Assembly: GCA_964019695.1 (NCBI GenBank)
Contig: OZ026515.1
Span: forward strand, 72,675,644-72,739,643
Origin: Loripinus fragilis
Lineage: Eukaryota; Mollusca; Bivalvia; Lucinida; Lucinidae
Direction: 5' to 3'
DNA: 64,000 bases
The first letter of the stretch is position 1. The number at the start of each line of letters is the position of its first letter. Of the stretch, positions 48,130-60,638 are shown one piece after another. The position numbers were made by a program, and so were the translations under genes. Below the pieces are notes generated by a model that worked only from the letters and a program-made list of their open reading frames with translations, was not told where the DNA came from and searched no databases.

Positions 48130-48785
48130 AAGATAGAGGTTTACCAAAAGAGCTCACAGAAAGGTTTCTAGCATCATAATTTTGAATTAGACATTGATAA
48201 GAGCATGCTTGTAGAGGCTTCACAAAGGTTTATATAACCAAAATTTTAAATTTGACAAAGGCACGAGTATGCTTGTGGAGGTTTACCAAGACAGCACACA
48301 GAAAGGTCAATATAATCAAATATTTAAATTCGACAATGTTAAGAGTGTGCTTGTAGAAGTGAACCAAGACAGCTCACAGAAAGGTCAATGCAATTAAATA
48401 TTTGAATTTGACGCTTGTAAGTAAGGGGAGCGCAGTGGCTCAGTGGTAGAGTGCTTGACTTGAGACCGAGGGGCCGCGGGTTCGAGCCTCACCGGCGTCA
48501 CTACGTTGTGGTCCTTGAGCAAGACACATTTATCCTAGCTTAGTACTGGTTCAACCCAGGAAGACCCATCTCTTTTTAACTGAAAGATTGTTGATGGGAG
48601 GGACGTAAAGCAGCAAATCAAAGAAAACAAACAAACATTGACACTCGTAAGAGTTTGTTTGTTGAGGTTTACCAAGACAGCTCACAGAAAGGTCAATATA
48701 ATAAAAACAATTGAATTTGCAATAATATGAAAATGCCTTTGGAGGTTGACCAAGACAGCACACAAACAGGTTCATATCTGGTAAA
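48130..48785 (+). repeat. 72-78 bp tandem array interrupted by a SINE
   Basis: Units carry GAGGTTTACCAAGACAGC, TCACAGAAAGGTCAATATAA and TTTGAATTTGACAATG plus AAGAGTGTGCTTGTAG. About seven to eight diverged units, with SINE copy B inserted between 48424 and 48637. Confidence 0.8.
48425..48636 (+). repeat. tRNA-derived SINE, copy B
   Basis: Almost identical to copy A: GAGCGCAGTGGCTCAGTGGT (A box), GGGTTCGAGCCTC (B box), CCTTGAGCAAGACACATTTA, TTGTTGATGGGAGGGACGTA and an (AAAC)n end. Flanks TTGACGCTTGTAAG and TTGACACTCGTAAG look like a mutated target duplication. Confidence 0.85.
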
Positions 48786-48962
48786 CCATTTTGAACATTT
48801 AATGTGCTATAGTGCTACAGCGATATTCTGTCTTTGTTGACAGTCTATATTATTGTAAATGTTTACCAATAACAAAGATATTTTTAGATAACTATTTATA
48901 GAATTATACAGGTATTTTGATGCAAATAAAGCGCAAAATATCTAAAACTTTGATCGTGCGTT

Positions 48963-49030
48963 TTCCTAGTGTAGTGGATAGGCCTCTAAGCCGTTATCCG
49001 TAAGGTTGATGGTTCGAGCCCCCTCCAAGT
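48963..49030 (+). other. tRNA-like pol III module
   Basis: TAGTGTAGTGGATAGGCC (A-box region) and ATGGTTCGAGCCCCCTCC (B-box region). SINE head or tRNA pseudogene. Confidence 0.5.
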
Positions 49031-49039
49031 GTATTTTTA

Positions 49040-51305
49040 TATCAATTTTTATTTTGAATGTGATTACAATTCGCTTACGCGCGCCTTTTTGCTCACGATC
49101 TTTTTGATGCAAGCCTGTTAAACGACTGGTAGACGGGGCTAAAGCATGGCATGTTTTCGGCACCATATTTGCAACAAGGCGAGAAATCAGACTTTGCCTT
49201 CGTCCTTACTTTGTTGTACGCGAAAAACAAAGGGACAGATCAGCATGCGCACCCACGCAGTCTGATAAGCGTCTTTGTTTTTTCGGTACCTGTAAAGTGT
49301 ACTGTTATAGCTTGCTTCTCATTTCGCTATTGTAGCTACTCTGTAGTTGAGTTGGCTGGTTAAAGCATGGCCTTAATGCTAACCCCGAAGACAGATTTTC
49401 TAGGGACGGGACCCATATTATATGTTTGTGAAATTGTGTTTTGTTTACAATAAACACCAATATTTGCCACAATTTATCATGCATGTTATAAACCATTTAT
49501 GCCATCTTGATAATCTTGAGCCTAAAAGCCATAACACATGCACCAGGTTGGATCTGTCTGCTGCTCATTGTGACCAAATTACTTCGGTTGTCGAGTAGCA
49601 AACCGTGTAGACCCTGATGACATGTGTTATTCTGTGGAATCTCACCTGGGTATCTTGTTTGCTGACGAGCAATTTAAGGACTAATTGGCATGAGTGGATG
49701 AATTATTGTGCAATATATATACAGATACAATATATATAATATTACACAGTGAAGAATAAACGATAAAGAGAGAAAAAAATCATTTATTTACGGGGACTCG
49801 AACCCCCCTTTCTAAACAAAAACTATACATATTAATGCTATAGTGTCCGAGTCGTTACCTACTGAGCTATCCATAATGATTAGCAGTCATATTCAAAATA
49901 CCCATTTAAAGCCTAATTGTGTGCAGCCACCCGTAACAGGTAAACCGTTCCAATGTTTTGATTTCAATGTTTACAAACACGAAATGTAAACATGGTCATA
50001 ATAGACATTTTTCAGTTGCACCTTACATTACGATTTGTCCGTCAACGAGACTTACTTTGGACTATATTTAAGAGGGGCGATGTCAGCAGTAACTGGAATC
50101 TATCTTTTTCGTCTGCTACTAAATATTATATTTTTTGCCCTGAGATCTATTTTTACCTTAACAAACAGTGCATACCCTGATGAAATGCCGCATGATGGCA
50201 TTATATCAGTTTGCAAGTGTAAAAAACATGCACCCAAAAATATATTTCACAATTGAAATGCAGCCGAATATCTTTTTTGAAGTTATTTCTTGTTCCATAC
50301 ATGTATGCATTCACTTGTTGTAACTTGCGAGTAGGTAAATTAGATGTCTCTGCGTCCAATATGATTATTTTTTGGCTTCAATATTTCATCAAGCTCAGGT
50401 TAATGGACAGAGGAAACGCATATGGCACTCGCAACTTGTGCAAGCCAATACAACAGTAACTTAAAATTATTAGAATGCAAATGAGATATGGAGCGGACAT
50501 GGACTTCAAGCATGAACGTCTGTATCTTGTTTGATCATTCATGTACCGAACTACTAGCCAATTTGAGTTCCCCCTTGACCCTTAAGAGGACATGAATTTA
50601 TGCACTACTCATTTTTAACCGGAGAACAGGACTTTGGCTTTTGTTAAAACCATAGTAGTTTTCTCCACCGTCAGTCATGGTTTACTTTATACTGCCATAT
50701 TTGCCTTTGTATATCAAATGCCCCACATTTTCCCACACTAAGGGGACAATGCAAAAGTTAAAACATGGTACATTTGCCCGGCTTAACCCCCGCCATGTCA
50801 GGGGATTGGGTGCGTGGTTAAAACCGACTGGTATATTGTACTTATTGGGAGAGAGCTCACTTGCAGCAGAAAGCTGATGCTTGAGATATAAGTATCAGGC
50901 GCAATCCTGGGGCATTTTATAGAGTTCCCACTCTGAATAGTCCCCCTATATGAAGCCAGGGGTTTGGCCCTTTTGCGGAAAATGGTTTTAGTGCATTTCA
51001 CAGGGCTAAAATGAGCTGTGAAGACACGCAGCATAAACACAATAAACTTCCAAAAAATCAAATTGAATAGCTAAAACCCTATACTTGCATCATCAAGTTG
51101 TATGCACATGCGTATTTTCGTAAATACGCCCCTGAGTATGCAAAAAGCTTCCGCCAACGCAGTCACACAGGACGCTGTAATGAAGCAACTTCTACACCGG
51201 CAGTTAACCTTTTGTAGCCTTGACTGGTGTTACGGTGTTACATTATTCAATTGGCAACATCATTAAACTAAACCATGACGCATACTGGGAAATTGCTGAT
51301 GTTAA
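49040..51305. other. No gene; scattered MITE cores
   Basis: Diverged foldback cores of the 25446 type are visible at about 49605-49665 (GTGTAGACCCTGATGACATG) and 50158-50215 (AACAAACAGTGCATACCCTG). Nothing coding is supportable. Confidence 0.4.
49791..49873 (-). other. tRNA-like pol III module
   Basis: Minus strand: GGATAGCTCAGTAGGTAACG (A-box region) and GGGTTCGAGTCCCCG (B box), with a longer than usual AT-rich middle. Pseudogene or SINE head. Confidence 0.5.
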
Positions 51306-51310
51306 GTTAA

Positions 51311-51537
51311 ATCAGTGGCGGATCCAGAGGGGGTTCAGGGGGTTCGCTCAACCACCCCTCCCCCCCCCCCCCATTTTTTTTAAATATCCTGTGAAAATGA
51401 AATAATTTGCTCTCAGTGAGACCAAATTATTTCATTTTCATGGGATATTTAAGAAAAATGAGATAAAATCTGAAAAGCGAACCCCGTGCCTTTATACATA
51501 TGAACACTCTTTTCAGAAATCCTGGATCCGCTCCTGT
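51311..51537. mobile_element. GCGGATCCAG-family foldback element
   Basis: Left AGTGGCGGATCCAGAGGG, right inverted CAGGAGCGGATCCAGGATTT. The inner parts also pair: AAATATCCTGTGAAAATGAA against TTCATTTTCATGGGATATTT, so almost the whole 227 bp can fold back. Confidence 0.75.
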
Positions 51538-51627
51538 AAATACACCAAAAGTGAATATAGTCTCAGGCGATTCTATTAATTCAAGTGTCATTTTACTCGT
51601 AACTATTTTACCACTAGTGTCGACTGT

Positions 51628-51840
51628 TGTCATCTATTGATCAGCCACATTTGCAAACAATTTGGAACAAGATCAGGCCCGACAAAATATTAGGCTTCAT
51701 CCATATCCAAACTGTTTAGCACTGTCGTGGTATTCCCCAAGGATCTTTTTTAATGAGTTAATTTAAATAAAAGGAAAGATAAAAGAAACTGCAGACAATG
51801 AATAGGCATGCAAAATTACCCAGCATGCAGAGTCGATTTG
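51628..51840 (+). repeat. GTCGTCTGCTG-family short element, copy 5
   Basis: TGTTGTCATCTATTGATCAG, CATTTGCAAACAATTTGG, AAGATCAGGCCC, then CTGCAGACAATGAATAGGCA and ACCCAGCATGCAG. Confidence 0.6.
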
Positions 51841-51849
51841 AGTGAACTT

Positions 51850-52710
51850 TATATGATATTGACTGTTCATGGTAGTGATAATAAAAAATCAAAATGCATC
51901 AAATGTCATAAATGACTATAGGAGGGACAGGCAGGCAGGCAGAAGCGCTAAATCACGTATGTGATTATGCTGCATCCTATCATATCTAGCTCCTTATCTT
52001 CAACATACTGAAGGAGTTCACCAATCTATTATAATTATTATTAATCCTTATTTCCCACCTCAAGAAAAATGCTCAAACTATTGAATTCAATACACGCTTA
52101 GTTGAGCACCCTTAGAAATTCAGGAGGAGTAAAATACAACAAGACAATAAGTATAGCTTTTTACTTCATGGTATTAATTTGGTGAAGTGGGTTGGGGGTG
52201 GAACCACAGTTTTTTTCATGACAAGCTTGACTTAGTGATTTAACAGTACTACATGCACATGCCTACGCTAGAAACTGACAACAATCCTTCTTGTACCAGC
52301 AGAACACAGTTTTGATCGATAAAAATTTCCTAGGAGTAGAGCTCTAACGAAGCCTTGATAAAATGTAGCTCAGTGCAAGGGTAGAGTGTGTGTCTTCTGG
52401 CAAACTATTTGCTACCATGCTGCTTTATATACCATATTGTGAAAAGTTTATTGTTGGCCATCGCCCCACGGCTAAGTCCACAGAAAGGGTTGGACCCAGG
52501 CCTACAAATTAAAATTTCTCTTGATATGTTTCAATATCTATTGCACCTCTGCCTGCATACTAAAAATAGGTAAACAATAATTGCAATCTGACTTAGTTAT
52601 TTCGAAATTATTTCATGATTAAATTCCATAACAGTATGGGACCTGGTCAGGGGCATTTCCAGCTCATACTCACTTACCATCCAATGATGTAAATCATGTT
52701 TCAAGGTCAC
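51850..52710. other. No gene recognised
   Basis: AT-rich; GGCAGGCAGGCAG near 51930 is the only simple-sequence feature. Confidence 0.5.
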
Positions 52711-52714
52711 CAGT

Positions 52715-53140
52715 CTTGTGGTTCATGTAAAGAAGGTATAAAGGGTATTCACTACCTTAAAGAATAGTAAGTGAGTATGATCAGGAAATACCACAATCAC
52801 AAACAGCAGACAAACCAATGGCACCGCGAGACAGAGTGACACAACCATCAAGAAACAGCAGGAAGACAAAATAACCATAGCAACCAGCTTTCTCTTCAAC
52901 ATCAAGATGATTGCAAAACTAGAATGGATATAAAGTAACGCACAACAAAACATAGAACAATTACAGACTCGCACAATGGGAGTAACAATAAACAAAAAGT
53001 CAACAACAACAGAACAACAGCCTTAGAACTGACGGCAGCCTAAGCCAATGGAGGCCTTAAATGCATTTTATTGGTAGGATATCTTCGCCCTAGATTCTGC
53101 TGTTGTTAAAGTACAAGAAATGTCCAGCTCGCATGGAAGC
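52715..53140 (-). repeat. Penelope-like 3' tail, minus copy
   Basis: The reverse complement reads CTTCCATGCGAGCTGGACAT, ACAACAGCAGAATCTAGGGC, TGGCTTAGGCTGCCGTCAGT, GTTACTCCCATTGTGCGAGT and TGTGATTGTGGTATTTCCTG, the block order of 6690-7060. No RT coding region is attached. Confidence 0.8.
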
Positions 53141-53149
53141 CTTCTACGT

Positions 53150-53855
53150 ATATCAGAATGCTCCATATGAATTTCTACTTCAATCAACCAAAATTCAAAA
53201 CTGAGTACTTTTGCACGAAAGGTCCAATCAAGCATCCAAATAAGAGTGTGCAAATGAAAGTGATTCTCCTTTATTTCTGCATTCACACTCAATAAATTGA
53301 ATATAATTTTGGTTTCTAGTGCAGAAGTGGAGGTTGAAATCTTTCTCTCTAACAGAGTCAAACTGTTGCATGAGTTGCAGTCTGTTCTGGATTAATTATG
53401 TTTACTTCCATCATAAAATTAGTCCAGAGTTCATTTTAATATAATCAGCAGACATAAAAAGCATGCAACATTTTCACGACTACAATACATCAGCACTTTA
53501 AAAGAAAATCTTAATTTGCTGAATATGACTTTTTTAAAGCACATCATATGATTTCCTAACAAGAAATTAACCGAGTCGCAAGTTACAACTAATGAAGTTG
53601 TTAAACGTTTCTGAATTACACTGCTGAGATAGCCCCTCTTAAATAACATAAGTCTAAGGTGTGCTACACCATACAAATCCTAAGGTCCGCGGTAACTGAA
53701 AAATGTCTAGTATCGTGGTATTGTAGCCTATAGATAAGTTAAAAGTGACGTAAAAGAGCGTACCAACACTTGAAGGTAATACAGGTTATACCGTTATTAA
53801 CGGTAAAAAATTTCATTAATACCTGACAAAGGTTTTCAAAATACGGAAATATTAT
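53150..53855. other. No gene recognised
   Basis: Minus-strand open frames of 81 and 97 codons here do not resemble known domains. Confidence 0.4.
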
Positions 53856-53860
53856 ACCAA

Positions 53861-53958
53861 GCCGTCATAGCTCAGTCGGTTTAGCCGAGGCAAATATTTG
53901 TATTTATATCTATTAACGAGAGATTTAAAACGGTGGAGGGTTCGAATCCCACACGATT
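53861..53958 (+). other. tRNA-like pol III module
   Basis: CATAGCTCAGTCGGTTTAGC (A-box region) and GAGGGTTCGAATCCCAC (B box) with an AT-rich insert between; followed by a T run. Confidence 0.5.
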
Positions 53959-54168
53959 GATTTTTTTTTCATGAAAGAGAGATTTTTAAATATCATAATT
54001 GCTTAAACAAGACTTTTTATCATATTTTTGTTATATTTTAAATGTTTTTACTATAGTATTCTTTGAGTGTTTTTTGTGTGTGTTTTTTGTGAGTTTTTTT
54101 CTATTTTTTTTTTACATTCTTCACATATTCATTTCATTACAATGCAATACAAAACAATACAAAAGAGG

Positions 54169-54600
54169 TCAGCACAAGCATTCTTCGTCTGCTGATTCTG
54201 TGTCGGAATAGTCTGAGCACTCTGTTGCGGTGTCTGTGTCTTTGTCACTGGAGGTCACCTGAATAACTATTTTCTCCATCTCCGCTTCCACTGCAATGTC
54301 AGCATCCCAGTACTTCCTCTCTACTTCCTCCACGTGCCTGCAACTGGAAGCCCAGTCATCCTCGGTAACTGCTGCAATGGCATCATGAGTCAGCTGTATA
54401 ACATCCGTCATCTTAAAACTGACATTTCGTCTGGCGATGTATCCTTTCATCGTTGCCTAGATCAGCTCAATCGAATTGAGGTCTGCATGGTAGGCAGGGA
54501 GCCTGAGGCAGTCATGTCCATACTCTTTTAAGATCTTGTACAGAAGAAAGCTTGGGGTGGGCTTATGCTGCTTGCAAATCTGGAGAAGCTTTTTTGTAAA
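54169..54600 (-). pseudogene. DDE superfamily transposase C-terminal half
   Basis: The minus strand is open from about 54600 to the stop at 54169 except for one TAG. It reads KKLLQICKQHKPTPS, FLLYKILKEYGHDCLRLPAY, HADLNSIELI-stop-AT, MKGYIARRNVSFK, TDVIQLTHDAIAAV and WASSCRHVEEVERKYWD, then an acidic Ser/Asp tail. LRLP.YH.DLN.IELIWA.VKGY is the third-catalytic-residue region of Tc1-like DDE endonucleases; the family has E in IEL here, and the TAG replaces the usual Trp. The N-terminal half is missing. The only lesion in the remaining part is the TAG, at 54458-54460. Confidence 0.75.
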
Positions 54601-54769
54601 ACAGCTGTTTCTAAAAAATGTGTAAGGAGAGTAGACTTACATGTATTACAAAACATGTCATCAGGTCATCTCCTTCTTTCCGCTTTTCGTTTTCTGTTAT
54701 ATCCGATAAAAATAATAAAGGTCATCATTCACAAACATAAAATATCAAAAAGCAAAGATAAAAAATATG

Positions 54770-54845
54770 CCGTGATTGGGGTTCGAACCTTCAATTGCAA
54801 AACTTTGGGACAGAGGTCTACGATCTTACCACCGCGCCAGCCCAA
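54770..54845 (-). other. tRNA-like pol III module
   Basis: Minus strand: GGCTGGCGCGGTGGTAAGAT (A-box region) and AAGGTTCGAACCCCAATC (B box). SINE head or tRNA pseudogene. Confidence 0.55.
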
Positions 54846-55180
54846 CTGTGACAAATATTAATGATAAAAGAATATAATGTACAAAGTTAGCGAAACCGTT
54901 TTACCTATTTACATCAATGGACAATGTCCAATTATCAAAACATGCTCTGACGTCACTTTGAACTTATCTAGTAAGGACAGTAGCACTATATAATCTTTGA
55001 TAGTTACTACAATCAACACGCATGGGAGAGCATGATACTTTTTATACTAATCACATATGCGCAAAAGCCTTCTATAAACGCCTATGCTGATATATGACGA
55101 TCTCATGTGTTGGCTCAATTAATTTCTTTTTCAACAGGATCAAGCTTTGAAAATCAGTTTTGGTTTGGTACTCCAAGTAT

Positions 55181-55349
55181 TTAACCCTTAAAGCGCCACC
55201 TATAATTTGCAGCAGACGACGATTGCAAATTGTGCTGCTTTTTAAAAAAATATTAAGTAAGGCATGATATTTCATGAGAATCGAAAATTGGAAAAAGAAT
55301 CACAAAATTTGTCGTCTGCTGCAGTCGTGATTGGTGCTTTAAGGGTTAA
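55181..55349. mobile_element. 169-bp MITE with TTAACCCTTAAAGC termini
   Basis: Left TTAACCCTTAAAGCGCCACC, right inverted TTAACCCTTAAAGCACCAAT. GCAGCAGACGAC and GTCGTCTGCTGC follow inside each arm. A diverged right half recurs at 63610-63675. Confidence 0.8.
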
Positions 55350-55399
55350 CACATAAATTTAAAATTAATATGACAATGTTATAAGGGTATTTACATCGG

Positions 55400-55700
55400 T
55401 TTTTAGACAAAATAATCAATGTTCAGTGGATCGATATATTTGCTGATGATACAACATTATTTTCTGATAGGTCAGATTTCAGGACAAAAGGCATAACCTA
55501 TTTATTGCAAATGTAATCTGCAACTCCTTTGTCCAGTATCCCATTATTAATTTAGGGGTTGCAGATCACCAATTCCAAAGTAACTGTTTTGCTTAAAATA
55601 GTTTCATTATTGCAGGCAACTCCTGATGAGGTGATAAAAATCAGGATCTGAACTGTTTACAAAAGTCTGATTTATGGTTCCCTTTGCTTAAATCACTTAT
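55400..55700 (+). pseudogene. Short LINE RT remnant
   Basis: Plus frame around 55438 reads IFADDTTLFSDRSDF, a reverse transcriptase active-site block; about 200 bases on, ATPDEVIKIRI and KSLIYGSLCLNHL suggest the following region. Heavily decayed. Confidence 0.45.
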
Positions 55701-55704
55701 GTAG

Positions 55705-57050
55705 AAAAAAACAAATAACAATGTAGTTGAACAATGCCTTTAGTATAAAGTTGAGGAGTTTCTTTCAGCACGTACATGTATGCACAAAACATAAAATACT
55801 AAACATAGCACCAGAAAGAATATCGCATGAAACCGGCATTTATATTTAGTGAATTCGCCACAGCAAATTACTTTATATACCGAGGGTTTGTCATCAAAAT
55901 GTGATATCTGAAGATTTTTGGGTGTATTTCACTTTCTTCTTATGTTCTGACTCCAAATCTGCTTATCTATGGCCTTTTGCGTTTGTGGCCTTTTATATCT
56001 TACGAATCCACAGAGAGAAAGGGACTATATGTGTATTGTCTTAGTAAGAGAACACAAAATATGCCGTATGCACGGGGAAAATGACAAAAGGTTATATTTG
56101 AACACACATAACACCATTTAGCTTTCAGTATTAGCTAAAGATAGTGATACACATACTCACATTGATGGCTTTGTTTGTTTTCATCTTCTTTAGCTTCCAA
56201 ACATATGTATTTAACAAGAGGTGTTAGGTGTTATGTGGTATCGAGAGGATGGTAAAAAAGCGTTTATCACATGACGTCCGCGTCTCAAAGTAATATAACG
56301 CCACGCAATAAACTCGATAAACCACTAGTGGTTTACAAATTTAGTACCGTTGGGTAATTACGTCCATTATTACATCGAGTAAAAAATATTAATGTTTTCA
56401 CACCAAAACTGTGATTTTTTAGTAATTTTAATGTCATGTGATAAATAGAATCTAACATTTGTCCTCCTGTATTGTTGAATTTTTTTAACTCGTTGCGAAA
56501 AATAGATAAAAAAATGCTCGGCAATCCTCGCATTTTCCTCAACTCGTTTAATTAATTCAATAAAACATGAGCACTTATGTAAGTAAGATCCTCTATATAT
56601 TGAAGTTTGTTATTTCTTAAAATGTATGTAAAGACCAAACAATATCCCATATATGTGCAATTTATTGCCAATGATACTTCATGATCTGATTTTTAATGGT
56701 CAATAAAAACCGAAAATGCGTTGATATTTTCTCGAAACTATAAAATATACACATAGTACTTTTTTGCGATAAACCCTCGTTATTCATTTGACGTTGTTTG
56801 TTTAATACTGTTGGACATATGCAATACATCACTTACAGTGCCATTCGAGAAATCAGTCGTCTGTATTGTCGTGCGATATTGTCATTTGAAGTCTAGTTTA
56901 GTTATGTCCTAGATCCGAATTATCTTTTCATGGATATGAACGAAACTTTTTAACACAAGTACAGTGTACTACCTATAACCAATGACATAAGCAGAAGACA
57001 TTTTCAACATGACTCGGTTGGCAATGAAAGTGTTATACCAGGCAATTACT
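55705..57050. repeat. Mostly featureless; one dispersed repeat segment
   Basis: 56420-56480 (GTAATTTTAATGTCATGTGA, CCTCCTGTATTGTTGAA) matches 26040-26100 on the same strand. A short palindrome AACCACTAGTGGTT lies at 56321-56334. Nothing coding. Confidence 0.45.
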
Positions 57051-57056
57051 AATATA

Positions 57057-57553
57057 CGGCGTCAAAAGTTAAGCACCACCTATATCCTTGCTGAAAAAAT
57101 CTTCAATCTACCCTGAAGAAATTTTATGAGCACAGAAAATCTTTATCTGTTGCGAAACTCTCTGCATAAATATCTAAATGAAGATTTAAAAAATACATGT
57201 AATATCCGGATTTGGTTTAACTGGCATCGGTTTTCGCGACTTATCAAAACTTCTCACCTTCGCCCCGAAATTTTCAGGAGTAACCCTCAACATCTTAAAC
57301 AAATTTTTTGCCCTTTTCACACAAAATTGTCAACATTTATTTATGTACGCAAAGTTGCAATGAACAAAAGTAGACCATTATGTGCTTTTTGTTGAACTCA
57401 CAATCGCATACTTTGGCGAAATGGCAGGATTGTTTCATTATCTTATCCCTATATGATGTAGTTATCTTTATTTATAAGGGTTATTTACATCATATTACCG
57501 TGCTCTGAAAAATTTAGCTACGAAATTAGTGGTGCTTAACTTTTGACGCTGTG
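57057..57553. mobile_element. 497-bp Tc1-like non-autonomous element
   Basis: Left CGGCGTCAAAAGTTAAGCAC, right inverted CACAGCGTCAAAAGTTAAGC, flanked by TA on each side (57055-57056, 57554-57555). An internal 89-codon frame (57126-57395) shows no transposase motifs. Confidence 0.75.
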
Positions 57554-57736
57554 TATATCATATTATAATATTATCATACGAGTTTATTTATGTCAACTGC
57601 ACATCCATGCACAAACTAGTTTCTGTGTATTTATATTCATTTTTGAATATGTGATAGCACATGAAGCTTGATACATATCATATATGCTTCAAGTCATTCT
57701 TTAAGTCTTTGCCTACTGGGCAATTTTCATTCTTTT

Positions 57737-57885
57737 TTGTCGTCTGTTGATTTTTTTTTTATTTTTCAAAATCATAAATAACGAAATGTTCTTTCAAGAA
57801 ACCCATCAGAATGTCTAACAGTTTGGATCTAGATCCAGATCTGTGCCCAAACTGTTTGCAAAAATTATTAGCAGACGACATTCGT
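57737..57885 (-). repeat. GTCGTCTGCTG-family short element, copy 6
   Basis: Inverted relative to the others: plus strand TTGTCGTCTGTTGATTTT to GCCCAAACTGTTTGCAAAAA and TTAGCAGACGACATTC. A partial relative follows at 57916-57995 (GTCGCCTGCTGGCCTTTGCA). Confidence 0.6.
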
Positions 57886-58327
57886 AGGAAAACTCTTTCC
57901 CCGCTAGTGGCTAATTATGTCGCCTGCTGGCCTTTGCAAACTTTTTTTGAACCAGACCAGGCTGTCCTAACCTGAATACAAACCTTTTGGCACTTGACTA
58001 CTTCAATTTTCAATTGTGATGGCGAAATATAACACCTACTTCAAGTTTCAATAATGATTGGGTAATATAACTATTACTTCGCTTTTCAATACTGATGGCG
58101 TAATATAATGACTACTTCAGATTTCAATAATGATGGCATAATATAACGTCCACTTCAGTTTTCAAAAACGATAGCTTAATATAATGACTTCTTCAGTTGT
58201 CAATAATGATGGCGTTATATAAAAACTACTTCAGTTTTCAATGACGATGAAGTAATATAACGACTATTTCAGTTTTCAATAATGATGGCATGATATAACA
58301 TCTACTTCAGTTTTCAATAACGATGGC

Positions 58328-58761
58328 TTAAAGGTCTTGTGAACCTTCAAAAAAGCTTTTTTTAAACTCCTATTTATTGAAAAGCCAGTAATGAGAGAAA
58401 CAGAAAGTCAAAATCCCCATCAAAAAATTACAAATAGTTACCAAGTTATGAAGGTTCCAAAACTTAATTAGACGAAAATATGGGAGAGGCTCATATGACG
58501 TCATTTGAGCTTTTCAAAATATTATTTATGATACATTTCATTTATTTTAACATTATTTAATATTTTATTTGCTGAAAATGATTCAATATGATAAAATACA
58601 ATATTTGCATATAAAAGCTTAATTGTGTTGTTTGTAATTGCTTAGAAATCACACTATGATCTAGAAATAATTATATGGGCGGGGCTTATATGCTAATTTA
58701 CATAATATTAAAACTTGCATAACTTTTGACTTGGTTGGAATTTTAAGATGGGATTTTCAGC
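58328..58761. mobile_element. Insertion A in the minisatellite
   Basis: About 434 bp of unrelated sequence (TTAAAGGTCTTGTGAACCTT to AAGATGGGATTTTCAG) inside the array, with ATGACGTCATTTGAGC centrally. No clear terminal inverted repeats. Its style resembles 32998-33524. Confidence 0.6.
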
Positions 58762-59545
58762 CACTTCAGTTTTCAATAATGATGGCGTATTATAACAACT
58801 ACTTAGTTGTCAATACTAATGGCGAAATATAACAACTACTTCAGTTTTCAATAATGATGGCGTTATTTAACAACTACTTCAGTTCTCAATAATGATGGCG
58901 TAATATAACAACTACTTAGTTGTCAATACTAATGGCGAAATATAACAACGACTTCAGTTTTCAATAATGATGGCGTTATTTAACAACTACTTTAGTTTTC
59001 AATAATGATGGCGTAATATAACAACTACTTAGTTGTCAATACTAATGGCGAAATATAACAACTACTTCAGTTTTCAATAATAAAGGCGTAATATAACAAC
59101 TACTTCAGTTGTCAATAATGATGGCGTAATATAACAACTACTTAGTTGTCAATACTAATGGCGAAATATAACAACTACTTCAGTTGTCAATACTGATGGC
59201 GTAATATAACGACTACTTTAGTTTTCAATACTTATGGCGAAATATAACAACTACTTCAGTTTTCAATAATGATGGCGTTATTAAACAACTACTTTAGTTT
59301 TCAATAATGATGGCGTAATATAACAACTACTTAGTTGTCAATACTAATGGCGAAATATAACAACTACTTCAGTTTTCAATAATAAAGGCGTAATATAACA
59401 ACTACTTCAGTTTTCAATAATGATGGCATAATATAACAACTACTTAGTTGTCAATACTAATGGCGAAATATAACAACTACTTCAGTTGTCAATACTGATG
59501 GCGTAATATAACGACTACTTTGGTTTTCAATAATAATGGCGTAAT

Positions 59546-60175
59546 ATATAGAGGATATTCAAATTTTTGGAATGAATATGCCATTTATTTCATCGAGTGA
59601 AGCGAAAAATGCATATTTCATGAGTGGCGAAGCCACGAATGAAATATACATTTTCTCGCTTCACGAGATGAAATAAATAGCATATTCATTCCAAAAATTT
59701 GAATTTTCTTTTTATTATATACCATTTTAAGCGTTACAGATTTTTTGCAGTAAATGACGTCATACACGTTCGCACATTGCGTCATTTTAATGATGACGTT
59801 GCATAATGTACAATGACGGCCGAAACTGAAAGCATAAGAGCAGGAGTAGAAAAAGTGAAAATTTCAGCAAATCTTGACAATTTTATTACCAAAATATTTC
59901 TTGCGATCTAACTAAGAAAATGAATACCCACACTTTGTGTTTTTGTCCACTAATAAGAAAGTTACAGGCGTTTGAAATTCTGAAGTGGGCTCAAGGAAGT
60001 CAATGGAGAAAGCAGAGGATATCCAATTTCACCCGTGAAATACAACTTATATTTTCACTGCAGTGAAAATACAGCTTTTGATATTTTCACGGCTGTGAAA
60101 TACAGCTTTTTTAAAATATGCATTATATTTAATCAATATTTTTTCTGTATTTCATTACTTTGTATATAATAAAAC
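59546..60175. mobile_element. Insertion B in the minisatellite, with foldback ends
   Basis: Starts with a long foldback 59566-59706: TTCAAATTTTTGGAATGAAT, TTTATTTCATCGAGTGAAGC against the inverse, with loop GAGTGGCGAAGCC. The other end has ATTTTCACTGCAGTGAAAAT and TTTCACGGCTGTGAAATACA palindromes. AGAGGATATTCAA (59560) and AGAGGATATCCAA (60014) recur. Non-coding. Confidence 0.65.
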
Positions 60176-60638
60176 AACTTCTTCAGTTTTCAATAATGAT
60201 GGCGTAATATAACAACTACTTCAGTTGTCAATAATGACGGCGTAATATAACGACTATTTCAGTTTTCAATAATGATGGTGTTATATAACGACTACTTCAA
60301 TTTTCAATTGTGATGGCGTAATATAACACCTACTTCAGTTTTCAATAATGATTGGGTAATATAACTGTTACTTCGCTTTTCAATACTGATGGCGTAATAT
60401 AACGACCACTTCAGTTTTCAATAATGATGGCGTAATATAACAACAACTTCAGTTGTCAATGCTGATGGCGTAATATAACGACTACTTCAGTTTTCAATTA
60501 CGATGGCATTATATAACAACTACCTCAGTTTTCAATAATGACGGCATAATATAACGACTACTTCAGTTTTCAATAATGATGGCATAATATAACGACTACT
60601 TCAGTTTTCAATAATGAATGCGTAATATAACAACTACT

